In this document: piece by piece, positions 44,110 to 55,928 of the stretch
Layout: every line of letters begins with the position of its first letter
How positions within the stretch are numbered: the stretch's first letter is position 1
NCBI RefSeq assembly: GCF_963678635.1
Contig: NC_087070.1
Coordinates: 10,266,539-10,330,538 of the forward strand
Source: Symsagittifera roscoffensis
Taxonomy: Eukaryota > Xenacoelomorpha > Acoela > Convolutidae
Length of the DNA stretch: 64,000 nucleotides
Direction: 5' to 3'
Notes under the pieces: model-generated
Seen by the model: only the letters and a program-made list of their open reading frames with translations
The model's database searches: none
What the model was told of the DNA's origin: nothing
Program-made: the position numbers and the translations under genes

Positions 44110-45720
44110 TTGGACCTTTGAAAATCCGCGGTCGAAAAGCACTTTTAAGTCGAGCACAAATTCGAACCCCATTTTGGTCTAGAAAATCGAAACATACCCA
44201 ATTGTGGTCAAGAAAGTGGAAATATACACAATTTTGGTTGAAACACAGGTCGAGCAAAGTTTTTCCTCAGTCGAACTTGGCCAAATGTTCTTCCTCTGTC
44301 GGAAATTGCCGAAACATAGACAGCGTGAGTCGAGTTGGTCGAAACACATCGATCCTGGTTCCAGACGGTCAAAACATATAAATTTTTTGATCGAGTCGGT
44401 CGAAACAAAAATTGCAAATCTCGACCCGCGAGGGCGCTTCCTCCTGATATACTCAGATCTTCCTCGCGATACAAACAGACGTGATGTTCTGGTTTTCGAA
44501 AAAAAGTGATTATTCACTGAGCTCGGGTAGTTATGTTAACCAGACAAAAATTCACTTAGTAACAGCCTCAGCTAAAAAAAAGTTCACATTTCTGTGATCC
44601 AGAGAGTTAGCATAGTCATTACAAATCACACAGTTAGTCACGCCACTTGAAACAAATCTTTGATGGATCAAGTAAATATTGGAAAATTTTTGTTCGTCGA
44701 GAAAGCCCAGACAGTCAAAACTTACCCATTTTTGTTTACAAAAATCGAAACATATCTATGCGGGGTCGAACACAGAACATTTAAAAAATATTAAAAGAAA
44801 AACTTTGAGATAACTGCCAAAAATACAAAACAAATCTGATGAAAAAAAAATAATTATATTGAAAACAAAAATGGATTTTAATTGATCATAATAGATCTGA
44901 GATGAATCAAAATATTTTTGGAAAGTTTTTGTTCTTATCTATGCGAGATTGAAAAAGCAAAACTTTCAAAATTGGCGGTCGAGAAAGTCGATAAAATTGA
45001 AACATGTCAATTTTTGGTCCAGAAAGTCGAAACGTATCTTTGTGTGCTCGAACAAACGAATTTTCAAATTTAAAAAAAATTGGGCCGAGGAAGTCAAAAC
45101 ATATCGAATTTTGGTCTAGAAAGTTGAAACATATCTATGCGGGGTCGAACACAGAACTTTTAAAAAAATATTAAAAGAAAAAATTTGAGATAATTGCAAA
45201 AAATACAAAACAAATCTGAAGAAAAAAATTAATTATATTGAAAAAAATGGATTTTAATTGATCATAATAGATCTGAGATGAATCAAACAATTTTTGGAAA
45301 GTTTTTGGTTCTTATCTATGCGGGATTGAAAAAGCAAAATTTTCAAAATTGTCGGTTGAGAAAGTCGATAAAATTGAAACATATCATTTTTTGGTCCAGA
45401 AAGTGGAAACGTATCTATGTGTGCTCGAACAAACGAATTTTCAAATTTTCAAAAAATTTCGGTCGAGGAAGACAAAACAAATCGAATTTTGGTCGAGAAA
45501 GTTGAAAAATATTTATGCGGGGTCGAACAAACTGAATGTTTTAAAGAAATGTCGGTCGAGATGGTCGAGAAAATTGAATCATATCGAATATTGGTCGAGA
45601 AAATCGAAACATATCTGACCTGGGTCGAACAAAGTCGAACACTTTTTTGTTAGTTCGAGAAAGTCGAAACATACCAAAATTTGCTCGAGAAAGTGGAACA
45701 ATCGGAATTTGCTCGAGCAA
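44110..45720. repeat. Minisatellite of GGTCGAGAAAGTCGAAACAT units
   Basis: Roughly 25-45 bp units with core GGTCGAGAAAGTCGAAACAT recur throughout. Superimposed on them is a larger direct duplication of about 375 bp (44825-45080 and 45200-45470; phrase TTGATCATAATAGATCTGAG in both). Plus-strand open frames of 75-118 codons (repeating VEKVE/SRKSKH) and their minus-strand partners are products of the repeat. Confidence 0.8.
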
Positions 45721-46379
45721 GTTTTGCTATCGGAAAACACTAGGTGTTGTGTTGCAAGCGCTTTTTCCATTATATGGAATTATACAAGTGTTGGGATGAC
45801 AAAATCTTCTCCGCGAACCACTGTTTCAAAATACTTATTGGATGGTTTTAAAAATGATCATTTTCCAAAAAATCGAAAACGGTTATTTCACAAAGTAAAT
45901 ACATCGTTTTGAGTTAAGACCGATGTGGTTAACTCATAGAGTAATTTCGGATAGGGTACACCGTCTGCTCGTCACGCTATCTTATTTTCGGCCGGATAGA
46001 TTCGTGCAACTTCTCAGTCTAATACCGATCCTAATCTTACTCTTATACTTACTAGTCTCAGGGTGTTTAACTAGTCTCTGCTAGGCTCAATAGATCTAGG
46101 GTATACTGGTTTGTTGCGGCTGCTGAAGTTCTCTCGGAGAGACAACTAGTTTCTAAGTTAAATTCAAATCTCTCTGCTGCTGAAATTACAAGTAATTTCA
46201 GCACTTACAAATAAGTGGGTTGTTAGTTAGATGGATCATGATTGGTTAATATTAAATACTTTACAGTGGTAAAATATCTAATTTATCCAATCATAAAATA
46301 TAGTTTAGATCAGGTTCCACCCATCCGGGTTTCACAGAGTTTTTTAGAATTATCTTTCTGCAATTCAAAGGATGGATGA

Positions 46380-47867
46380 TGAACGTTGGTATTGGGCGAA
46401 CATCGTATCTTCGTGTATCTTTTTGTGACAACGACTGTGTTTCCCAACGAAATCAATCTGATTTCAAAATGGTTTGCTATGACGGGTTTTTCTGTATTAT
46501 GTAGAGAACTTGTTTTGTGTTCAGCCGCGTCTGGGAATGGCGTGGAGATTGTGCGTGGAGGGTATGCCTTGCAACTCGGATCTGTACGTATACTTGAACA
46601 TCGAGGTGGTCATTGGTCTAGTTCAATGAAGTTCTTTTCTGCGAAGTCAAGTCGTACTCTAAATCTTTGAGTTGTGATTGTGGACGGCATTTTGGTTGTG
46701 GTTGGCCATTTTTTTTCGAGTGTAGTGGGATCACTTTGTCTTTGGATGTTCGTCTTTGTTGTTGTATGCTGATCTATATACTGCAAAGTATGTTTTACAT
46801 TTTATAAAATTTTTATTAGTTCAATGTTTTAATTATGATTTTGATTAGTTGTTTTCACAAAAGCTTTTTGTTTTAGTTCGGTTATTTTGAAGAGTTACTC
46901 ACCCTTGAGTACCTCTTATTAAAAATAGGAGTGTGGTCACAAAGCGTGGATGTAGCGCGGTGGGTTGGTTAGGCCGGCTATAGAGCATGCTCAGGACGTC
47001 CTCTCTGGTGGGTTAGGCCAGGAGTGGGAGTATGATTTCATGCGGTTTCTGTGAGAGGTCCTGTTATGTGATAACGTTTTATGTTGAGCTTATGGTGGTC
47101 TTTCTTATGTTCCGTTGGTTGTGTCCTTTTTTCAAAAATCAAACTGTTTTTGTTATGGGTTTGTCTTTCGACTTTTTTGTTTTTTATTATTACTTTCTTA
47201 GACTTTATAATTGTCTTCAAAAGAATAAATTATCCAGTTTTAAACTGGGTTAATCCGGTTTGGGTACCGTTGGTTTTCTTTTCTTAGTCATGCTGTTATT
47301 TTATGATTTGTGGTGTTTAGTAAGCTGCGTTGGTTAGTTTGGTTTAGTATATAATTCCTTTCCAACCGGGTTAAAGGAAAGTTTGAAACTTGTTATTGTA
47401 TGTTAGAGTTGTTGAGTGTGAAAACTTGAAACTAAAATTCATTATTTAAACAATTCTTCGTGGGCGAGCTGTGCGAGTTTGGATAGAATTTTTGTGCGAG
47501 TGAATGAAAATATCAAAAGGTTAGTACTGCATTTTTACTGTATCAATTTACTACATAGAATTTTAATTTTACTGCTAGTTTTGGGGAAAAGTTAAGTTAC
47601 AAATTTTCATTATTATGAAATTTAATGCTTTTGGGAAAACAATTTATAAATTAATTTACTTCATTTGATATAAATTTTATCAAATTATTTTGTGGAGAAT
47701 ATTAATGAAGTTTAGAATAAATTTAACAAATTTTTATTTTGTTTTTCTTGTTTTTTGCAGATGATCGTGGTATGAAGACTGAATATCTAAAAGAAACATG
47801 AGTAAAGGATGGTTAGTATTTATTTTAAATTTATTAGTGAATAATATGTATAAATTTTACTTACCTG
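46380..47867 (-). other. 3' region of the retroelement, LTR not resolved
   Basis: Non-coding. It has the same strand bias as the element and should include the 3' untranslated region and perhaps an LTR, but without the right-hand LTR in the window I could not define one. Splice-like signals near 47520-47870 can be read on either strand (see findings). Confidence 0.4.
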
Positions 47868-49667
47868 TTAGTCGTCGGGTAAAAAACCGTGGGGGAAGAT
47901 GTCGTGTATTATTTCTGAATTTGTTAGTAATTTTGCTAGTATGCGAATGATGTTTTTAGTTTGAAGCAGTGGCCAAAGCAATTGAAGTGCTTTAATAGTT
48001 TTTAGTTCTTCAGTGCCAACTGCAAACTCATAAGGTGTGTTTTGAATGAGGTTATATAATTTGTGATTGTATTTAGTATTGTGGATGAATTCTAATATTG
48101 GGATTTCTATAGGTTGGATAAATTCATGTGGGATAAGGAAGGGTCTGGATTCTTCTGCGTTAAAGGTCTTCGTGATGGGACAAAATATATACATTTGTGT
48201 GATTGGGTCATAGTTGCGGAGGATGCCGTGGAGGTTAGTGTCTTTTATGCAATATGTGAAATTTAGAAAAAATGGCGAACTGTACTTTGAATTAAGAAAC
48301 TGAAAACGGTGGTGTGGTTGTCTTGATGGAGTGTGGAGATCAAAATGATTTTGTATGAAGCGATAATACGTATATGTGTGGGTTTGTTTAGTGCGTAACA
48401 TAATGTCGTGTGAGCAGTGCAAATCGCGTTCATGTGGTGCAAGGAAGTGGAAGGTTAGTGAAAATAATTGAAATTTTTCTTTAAAACTTTCATAAGCTTT
48501 CATGTCAGTTAGTGCTTCAGAGATGATGTGATCAAATTTTCGATCAAATATATTGAGTGTAAATACATATGGTGTTTTGATGAAAAATTTTTCTGTTAGT
48601 TGTGGGTTAGCGAAGCGGTCGTCATCTAAAAAGTGGTCTTGGTTAGATCGGATGATATTATGATCGTAATATTCTAGCGTAAACTCGTTAGCTCGGGGTG
48701 CAGTGTATGTTTTTAGTGATTTTTTATATCCAATATAAGTAAATTGTCTGTGTGTTAATGGTGTGGTGAGTCGATATAGCATATATTGATTTCTTTCTAT
48801 ATCGATGTGAGTGTTAGATAAAGGTAGGCAAAGGGGATTAGTAAAATGATAATATGATGTCCAATGAAGTGTAGGCATTAAAACATATTCATCTACAAAA
48901 CTACGTGTGTCGTTAGGGGTGTTTAAAGTATATTGTGGAAATGAAGGTAAGGTGATTGCTAGAAAATCTTTCGTGTTAGTGTGATGTGGATGATTAATAT
49001 ATTCACGGGCTGTTCCTGGTTTGGTTGGGAATGGATGGTTTGGGAATTTTCTTTTAAAAGTGCGATAAGCTCTATTAGTGCTTTTTGACGATTCTGTGGA
49101 AGTGGATGATTGTGCTAATGATGCAGTATAAGCTGAAGAGGGTGTAGGAGTAGGTGGATTTGAGGATTCTACTGTGGATGAAATTTGATTTATAGTGAGG
49201 GTGTTAGAGTGTATTAGCTGTTGTTTTAGGGTTATAAAGTTATCAAGTTCTTGGGAGATTTGGGGAGTATCGGGAGAATTAGATGATCGGTCGGAGTGAA
49301 ATGGAGAATAGGTTGGGGTTACTTGTGAAGCGTAAGAGGGAGTAGAAACGGACGGGAGTGGATTATTTGTTGGGATTGGTCGAAAAAGAGGCTTTGAAAA
49401 AACTGAGGAGTTGGTTTGAAAATTATTGGATGGAGATGGTTCGGAGTCTGCAAATTCGTCAGGGGTTTCTATATTCGGGTTATTTAGTTGTGAAATGGAG
49501 TATAAAACTGAAATATCTGAATTAGTGTCTGAGTTCATGCTTGATGTTATATTACTATTTGGAAAATCGGGTGGTGGGAAAGCAAAAAGTGGACTTATTG
49601 TAATTGGAGTGTTGAGGTTGGTTGGGTGGGAATTTGAGCGGTGTAGGGATCCAAGTTGTCGGCTCAT
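47868..49667 (-). CDS. 599-aa 3'-terminal ORF of unknown function
   Basis: The ATG at 49665-49667 overlaps the env-like stop in an ATGA tetranucleotide, suggesting termination-reinitiation coupling. Residues 1-210 are disordered and rich in Ser, Pro, Thr and Asn. Residues about 215-599 look folded (many aromatic residues and His, e.g. PTLHWTSYYHF and TYTYYRFIQNHF), without TM segments or a recognisable motif. No family is recognised. It is intact over its full length, unlike pol and env, which argues against plain decay of the whole copy. The stop at 47868 is followed five bases later by a GTAAGT donor-like sequence. Confidence 0.55.
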   Translation of the reverse strand: MSRQLGSLHRSNSHPTNLNTPITISPLFAFPPPDFPNSNITSSMNSDTNSDISVLYSISQLNNPNIETPDEFADSEPSPSNNFQTNSSVFSKPLFRPIPTNNPLPSVSTPSYASQVTPTYSPFHSDRSSNSPDTPQISQELDNFITLKQQLIHSNTLTINQISSTVESSNPPTPTPSSAYTASLAQSSTSTESSKSTNRAYRTFKRKFPNHPFPTKPGTAREYINHPHHTNTKDFLAITLPSFPQYTLNTPNDTRSFVDEYVLMPTLHWTSYYHFTNPLCLPLSNTHIDIERNQYMLYRLTTPLTHRQFTYIGYKKSLKTYTAPRANEFTLEYYDHNIIRSNQDHFLDDDRFANPQLTEKFFIKTPYVFTLNIFDRKFDHIISEALTDMKAYESFKEKFQLFSLTFHFLAPHERDLHCSHDIMLRTKQTHTYTYYRFIQNHFDLHTPSRQPHHRFQFLNSKYSSPFFLNFTYCIKDTNLHGILRNYDPITQMYIFCPITKTFNAEESRPFLIPHEFIQPIEIPILEFIHNTKYNHKLYNLIQNTPYEFAVGTEELKTIKALQLLWPLLQTKNIIRILAKLLTNSEIIHDIFPHGFLPDD

Positions 49668-51400
49668 CGTGGGCTAAAAAAATTATTATTTTGAGACTGA
49701 AAAGCGGTGGTTTGGGGTTGTTCTATAATTTGTTCATATGTATTTTCATCTTGTGAATGATGTGTCATTATGTGTTGTATGGGACTTTGCGATATGTTTG
49801 GTCTAAAATTTGGGTTATGTGTTATTGCTAAGTTTCGGAAATTTCGTGGGACTAATGATAATGGATGGTTATGTGGTAGGGGTGGCAACTGTGGTGCTGT
49901 AGGCGTTACTTCTATATTATTATGTTCCTCGTCGTACGTGTTCTGTCTTGTCGCTATTTTTGTGTTATAATCTTTTATTTGTGCGTCTAGAAGGATTTTG
50001 TTTATTGATGATGAAAAAATTCCAAAAAATCCTGCAAATAGTATGCGTGCTACACTTGCTTGTCTATTTACTTGTGTGTGTATAGCGCATGTATTATAGA
50101 TTCCTTTTAGTAGTGAGAAAAGAAATCCTATAAAGTTAAACATTGCGTATAAAATAGTCAATTTTTCTAAGATGTAGTAGGGCCATCCTAGAAAATCGAG
50201 AATTTCATTTTTTAGTGTAACAAAGCTAAAAATATTTATAGGTGAAATATCTTGTGGTCTGTATTTTTCACCGTTTAGATATATATAATCTTTAATGTCT
50301 TTTAAATATCCGCTATAATCTTGTGTATAGATGTCTGCAAATCCTGCGGTTTCGGCAAGTTTGCGTAAGTTTTGGTCAATTGATTGTCTTTGTATAGTGT
50401 CCATTTGTGTTAATAATTCCTGGAATTGTTGTGTTCTAATGTGATGTTGGATATCAGATTTTGAATATATTCCAATTGATTGTAAACCTATATTTGGGTT
50501 TCGAGAAATAGCTCTAATGCTTTCGGGTGAAAATTTTTTGAGTGATTGCATTAATGTGGGGTATGGAGTAAGAAGATAATATTTATCTTCATCAGGATTC
50601 AATTGTACTACCTTGTGGCTATTTTTTGATCCACGTGGGACTGCGGTATCCCAAAAATATGTTCGTCTTGAGAGTGTGTCAACAAAATGTACTTTATTTT
50701 TATAAAATATAGGGATTCTTTTATAGCATATTTTATCTTCAAAAACATATAGTGGTGATACTTTTTTGGTACAAGTATAAAACCATAAAATGTTTCCTTC
50801 GTAGTCTAAAAAATTTGATCTATTTCCTAATAGTAAATATCCTGCGTAGGGTATTTTTAATACTGCTAGTGCAAGTGATTGTAGGATTTGTGTTCGTTCT
50901 AGTTCGCATAGTTGGTGAAGTGTTTCTAATTCAGAGAGTGACATTTCCTGAAAAATTCGGCTAATTGTGTAGTCTAGTTTCATATCTAAGTGAATATCGT
51001 AGTAGATATTACCAAAATAAGAGTTATTCATTAGTGATAGTTCTTGTAGACGTGTGCTTTGAGTGTCATGTGGCTTTAGATGTCCACCAGGTTGACCATT
51101 ACTTTTTCGAAAGTTAACTGGTATATATGATGTTCCTTCGTTTAGAGGATGACCTGTGGCATAAGGGTCAATTTTTATTTTTCCAGTGGTCATGTCGAAA
51201 CTTTTTTCGTATTCAACTAATATTTCAGAATATTGTGTTTTGTAAAGTGGGTTTCTGTATTTGCATGCAAGTTCTGTTTCTTGATATATTTGAAAACGGG
51301 TTAATTTATTTTCTATATTATGGATGTTTCGAAAATCATTACTTCGTTTTCGTGATGGATTTACTTGTTCATATAGGATTGATTGTATGAAATATTTTTT
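49664..51400 (-). pseudogene. env: Env-like glycoprotein, C-terminal (transmembrane) part
   Basis: The frame is open from about 51400; an internal ATG lies at 51193. It has a basic R-K-R-S cleavage-type site at 51341-51352. A long ectodomain follows with the Cys-containing run YTCTKKVSPLYVFEDKICYK, then hydrophobic segments (about residues 345-365 and 385-402 from 51193) that can span the membrane. A tail of about 100 residues is rich in Pro, Asn and Gln. This layout (signal peptide, cleavage site, TM, tail) is that of a class I or errantivirus-like envelope. Its stop overlaps the next ORF start as ATGA. Confidence 0.6.
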
Positions 51401-52283
51401 CGTGAAATTTTATCATTCGAGCGTGTATTTTTGCTACTTGAAATGTTGTACATGTATCTTCGGGAAACCAAACAATTGTTGCTTGTGTTCGTGTTGTAGG
51501 GTCACAATAACCTTGATCGTTTTTACAGGGTAATCTAATTCCTTGATAGATCATTGTGTTGTCAGATAAATCTCGTGTGAGTTGAATTTTTTCGAGTTGT
51601 ATTTTCCAATCGAAAAACATTATTTCTTGATATCCTTTATTTTTTGTGTCTGCTTTGCAGTTTGATGGATTATTTATACCAATGTGTGGTATCCAGTGTT
51701 TATCGTGTATGTCGTAAGTTAATCTTCCGTGTGCGCCGTTGTATGGGTATTTTTCATCTAGTTTTATATGTCCTTGATATCTTTCAAGTTCTGCTTGATG
51801 TACAGAATCGGAAAAAACTTGAAAATTTACTAGTTTTCTGTCGGTGTTTTTATTTCTTGTGATGTTTAGTCTGAGTAGTTCGTTTTTACAATCATTGGGA
51901 TTTAGATGCAAAAGTCGTTCTATATTACTTTGGTAGAATGATTCATGGTCAAGTCGGTTTTTATTTCCGTTTGAAACTTGTGAACAATGTACTTTCTTTT
52001 CGGAAAATGTTGCTGTAAATTTATATCCTATGATTGTTGTTGCTCGGGCTTTTGAATAGAGTGTCGCTATTACATTTGTAGTTTCTATAGCTTGTGGTTC
52101 TGTTTCGCATTGTGATACTTGGTTTATTGCATATTTGTGTAGTGTTTTTTGTTCATTTTCTTCACAATCGTAATGTGTTACTAATAGGTGTTGGGGTCCT
52201 GTGCGAGGAGAAGGATTTATGTTCTGATCGGAGATTATTAGAAAAAGGAGTTGGAGAAAAATCAATGTTTTTAGAATATACAT
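51369..52283 (-). pseudogene. env: Env-like glycoprotein, N-terminal (surface) part
   Basis: This 304-aa ORF starts with ATG. Its first 18 residues are a strong signal peptide (MYILKTLIFLQLLFLIIS). The rest has about eight Cys and several N-linked glycosylation sequons. It stops at 51369. Coding sense continues in the +1 frame after an A6 run (about 51402-51407), so the ORF seems truncated by one extra base relative to an uninterrupted env. With the next ORF it forms the env position of the element. Similarity to a named viral envelope class was not established by eye. Confidence 0.6.
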
Positions 52284-53602
52284 GTGTATGATAATCCTGA
52301 GTACGGGTTATAAAATGTGATGTAACCAATTGTTTTCTTGGTATATCTGTCGTAGTTATATATTACTTCAGTTGTTATAAAAGGCGGTGGTAGCGATTGA
52401 GCTGTTATATTTGGTGGATTTAATGGATAAGGATGTTGAGCAATGTTGTTTAGTTTAACCGTGATTTCAAATTTTAATTGTAGGCTATTTTGTTGGAGTA
52501 TTTGGATGTTATGGTCACGAATGTCTTCGTGGATATCTTGTCTATATTGTAATCTATTAAGTGCCCAGTTGTGGAGTCGGTTACTTTCTGGGTGTTGTCC
52601 AAATAATGGTAGAGGTGCTGTGAATGTATTCCAGTCTAATCTTAAAGGGATATTTGTTGATGATTGTTCTCGATATCTAGCGTCGAGGTTATTTGGGAAA
52701 TTTAAAGGAAAATGCGTCGGTGAAAACTGGCTTATTGATGGTGTTGATGGTAGTGATAATGTTTCTGGTAGTGATGATGATGTTGTTGTATCTGTAGAAA
52801 TATCTATTGGATCATTTATTAAATTTGGTTCACCTTGTGTGAAAGATTGCGTTGTCCAATATGGTAGTCGTGATGTTTGGTTTGGGGGGTTAAAGGGATT
52901 TTCACGTATTTGTTCAGATGTTGGTGTTGAACCTAAGTAATCTGAGGGTAGACTTGAGGTGCTACGTTGTGAAAGAAGCGTAGGAGTTTCTGGTAATATA
53001 CCAATTGGGTTTTCCGGAGTACTTTGTGATGGGGATTGGGGTATATCAAAATGAACTCGGGGGGATTGAAAATTTCTGTTTCGTCGTGGATGTATAGTTT
53101 GTCTATTTATTTCAACTGTATTTTGATTTGGACTAAGATTTCGTATTCTACTTAATTCTTGTGGTAGTGTTGGGTATAAGTTATATGTTGGTTCACTCAG
53201 AGGTGCCTGTCGCTGAACTGGTTCTAGTGGTTCAGATAAGCGAGCGTGTCGTTCTTCAAAGGTATATGGGTTATCCTGGAAAGAAATTCGTGTAGATGTT
53301 TGGGGGTTTTGGGTGGTTGTAGGTGGTGTCGGGTTTTCTTGGGATGTTGTCGGTGAAGACTGACTGTGTGATTGTTGGTTAGCAATTTTTGAGGGTTTTT
53401 TGATTGATTTCTTTTTGTGAAAAAATTTATGTTTATTATAGTATTCTTCAAGAAAAAGAATTAAAAGGATTGTTGCTAATGCGAATGTTATGACTGCTTT
53501 CTTTATACATTTGCATATTGTCAATATGAGGGATGTTAAGAATATTATGAAAATTACAAATAGTAAAAAAATATCTGTTCTACTAAAAATGGTTCGTATC
53601 AT
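52271..53602 (-). CDS. Two-TM, Pro/Ser/Thr-rich ORF of unknown function
   Basis: This 443-aa ORF starts with ATG. Two hydrophobic segments (about 11-28 and 35-52) with a short Cys/Lys loop are followed by a basic patch (KKKSIKKPSK). Then come about 330 residues rich in Pro, Ser, Thr, Gln and Asn with repeated PxxP and SQS runs. The last 30 residues (YDRYTKKTIGYITFYN) are more ordered. No family is recognised. It overlaps the env-like start by 13 nt in another frame, so the two are probably on one transcript. It could be a membrane-anchored cytoplasmic protein, but function is unknown. Confidence 0.55.
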   Translation of the reverse strand: MIRTIFSRTDIFLLFVIFIIFLTSLILTICKCIKKAVITFALATILLILFLEEYYNKHKFFHKKKSIKKPSKIANQQSHSQSSPTTSQENPTPPTTTQNPQTSTRISFQDNPYTFEERHARLSEPLEPVQRQAPLSEPTYNLYPTLPQELSRIRNLSPNQNTVEINRQTIHPRRNRNFQSPRVHFDIPQSPSQSTPENPIGILPETPTLLSQRSTSSLPSDYLGSTPTSEQIRENPFNPPNQTSRLPYWTTQSFTQGEPNLINDPIDISTDTTTSSSLPETLSLPSTPSISQFSPTHFPLNFPNNLDARYREQSSTNIPLRLDWNTFTAPLPLFGQHPESNRLHNWALNRLQYRQDIHEDIRDHNIQILQQNSLQLKFEITVKLNNIAQHPYPLNPPNITAQSLPPPFITTEVIYNYDRYTKKTIGYITFYNPYSGLSYTCIF

Positions 53603-54414
53603 TTAAATAGATTTTGGGTTTTTGTACCTGTGTATATGGTCAATGGCTTTGGAAAGTTGGAAGTATATTTCAAATAGGGAATAGAAAATTTAAAAAATAT
53701 TACAAAAAATGATTAAGATTAATACAAAAGCTTCAAAAGTATCAAAAAGAAATATGAATAAAATTTTAAATATTGTTAAAAAGTTTATTAAAATGATGAG
53801 AATTATGTTGACTGATCGAGAGAAGAGCATTTAAGAAATGGCTCTTGATCGAACATTTTTTGTTGTTTGGGGCGACTTTTAAGTGTGGTCGAGTTATTTA
53901 TTGGTTTTTTGACAAGTGGGTTGAGATTTGTGAAAAAGTGTTGGAGGCTAATTTTATGGTATTCGCTTCTTTTACTTTATTTTTATTTGTCAAGTTATCT
54001 GGGGTATTTTTGAGGTCTTTGTACTTTAGGCTAATTTAATATGGTTGTTCTTTTTTTTAGGCTTATTTAACATTTTTGTTTGGGGGTTTTTGATGTCTGA
54101 GTTGGGAAAAAATTGTTGATCTTTGCATTTTTAGATAAGGGAGGGTTATGATATTATGGTGGTATTTGTTTTAGTTGTCAAGTTTGAGAAGCTAGTTATT
54201 TTTGACCTGGAGGTTGTAAAGTTATAGTTATAGATATGCCTGAAGTGTAATATCTTTCGTCTAATTGGTTTGTGTTAAATTTAGAGAAGTTGACGGATTG
54301 GATGAATCTTATTGGCTAATTTTGAACTAAATTTGCTGTGTGATTGTCAGCATGTTATTTTGAAAAATGAAAGTTCAAAATGTTTCAGAGGTGCAAAGAT
54401 TATTTATTTTAAAA
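53603..54414 (-). other. Gap between pol and the 3' ORFs
   Basis: This is an 812-bp stretch without a supported ORF between the integrase stop and the two-TM ORF. In retroviruses this is where a subgenomic splice acceptor for env would lie, but I cannot single one out. Confidence 0.45.
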
Positions 54415-55049
54415 TTAAAGTTGTTTTTGAAATTCAACTTTCTTTAATATTTTAGATTGTGGGATGAATGTTTTATAGTTTTTACGTGGTTGATTTCTAA
54501 GTCGTGAAGACTCTCCATGTTCTGACTTCTCGACTTGTTCTTGGGGTATAATTTTTTCTATCATTTTTCTATTTTTCCTTTCTTTTTGAGGTATAATTTG
54601 ATCTAGCTTTTTTGTATTGTTTTTGGTTGTAGTTTGTTTTCTATTTTGTTTTTCAAGGTGAATGTCGTTTTGTTTATTTATTTCGTTTTCTGTATGTAGG
54701 TGATTTTGAATAACTTTTAAACCTGTGAAAGAATATAATTGAGTTAGTTCGCGTAGTGCGTATTCTTTTGGGTAGTATGGCAATAGATTGTTTCTATGTT
54801 GAACAATTTCTTTTTGGTCTGAATCGGTGATTTTATATGTTACGTCGGTGGGTTTGGCGATTATTTGGTATGGTCCTTTACGAAGGGGTTGTAATTTTTT
54901 AGAAATTCCTTTGTGTGTATTAAAATTTGGTATTAAGACAAAGGTTCCAATTTTTAAATCGGAGGCTGGTGTAAAACGTGAATTGATTTGTTCGTTAATG
55001 TTTTGTCTTTGTAGCAATTTTTTTGTTACTTTTTGATAAATTTCGTTGT
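54415..55049 (-). CDS. pol: Integrase C-terminal domain (pol)
   Basis: The frame is open from about 55049, where it takes over from the core after an A5 run. It contains DLKIGTFVLIPN and LRKGPYQIIAKPTDVTYKI, the SH3-like fold with the GPY/F motif typical of gypsy and retroviral integrases. A long Lys/Gln/Asn/Glu-rich tail of about 90 residues follows. No chromodomain is seen. It stops at 54415. Confidence 0.75.
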
Positions 55050-55928
55050 GTTTTTATCTCTATTTAAAATCCATTCGGTATGTGTACCGGAGGCTAATTT
55101 TAGGATTTGTGGGTGATGAAAATGATCTTCATCATGTGTGTGTAAAGGTAGGTTATAACAAGTTGAGTCTTTATTCGGTTGACAATGACCTGGTGCATTT
55201 TTATGAGAGTTTGCTGTAAACATAATTGGTTTACGTGGCTTTTGATTAAAAACCATTTCATATGGTGACATTCCTAGAGTTGTCGTGATTTGTGAATTAT
55301 ATGCTAAGGGAAATAGTTTTACATCTGCTGACCATTCGGTGTATCTTTTATCATTTCCGTTTATGATACATCTAAGATATTCTTGTAGTGAACGGTTCAT
55401 ACCTTCGACTAAACCGTTAGTCCAAGGTGCATGAGATGTACGTGGTTTGTGCTTAATGTTATATAAATGACATAGTGTGATGATTTCATTATTTATGAAT
55501 TCTGTACGTTGTCTGTAACTAGAATTTCGGGTAATCCGAACTTGGCTATCCAGTGTTCGTAAAGTGTTGTGTAAGCATAGTAAGCGTTACAATGTGGTAC
55601 TGGGTTGAGTGCTACATAGTGTGTAAAAGCGTCAACAATTACCATAATGTATGAATTTCCTTCAGAGGATGGTGAAATTGGTCCTTTTGTGTCAAATGAT
55701 ATACGGTGTTTAAAATATAAACTGTGTCCTTTAAAATCTTGTTTTTTTGCTATTTGTTTTTGATTTGGGTAAGGTTTATTTAGCTGACATATTATACAAT
55801 CATTGCATAGTACTTTTATCCAAATTGGTGCATTTGGGAAATAGAAATTTTGTATAAAATTTGAATATGTTTTCTCTGATCCAGAGTGTCCTTTAATGTT
55901 TTGTGTATGTGAAATGTTAAAAGCTATG
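55026..55928 (-). pseudogene. pol: Integrase, zinc and catalytic core, with frameshift (pol)
   Basis: The zinc domain (GHSGSEKTYSN then CNDCIIC) and the first catalytic Asp (FDTKGPISPSSEG) are read in one frame from about 55928. At the second Asp (VTDN, 55508-55519) one base appears to be missing, and the rest (EFINNEI, WTNGLVEGMNRSL with the catalytic Glu) is in the next frame down to 55026. D, D and E are all present by sequence. The host-like copy would make a truncated protein unless the missing base is a sequencing error. Confidence 0.78.

Noticed and set aside
45915-46380. 3' LTR ending near 45.9 kb
   Set aside because: Composition changes near here, but without the partner LTR the limits cannot be drawn; TG/CA ends alone are not evidence.
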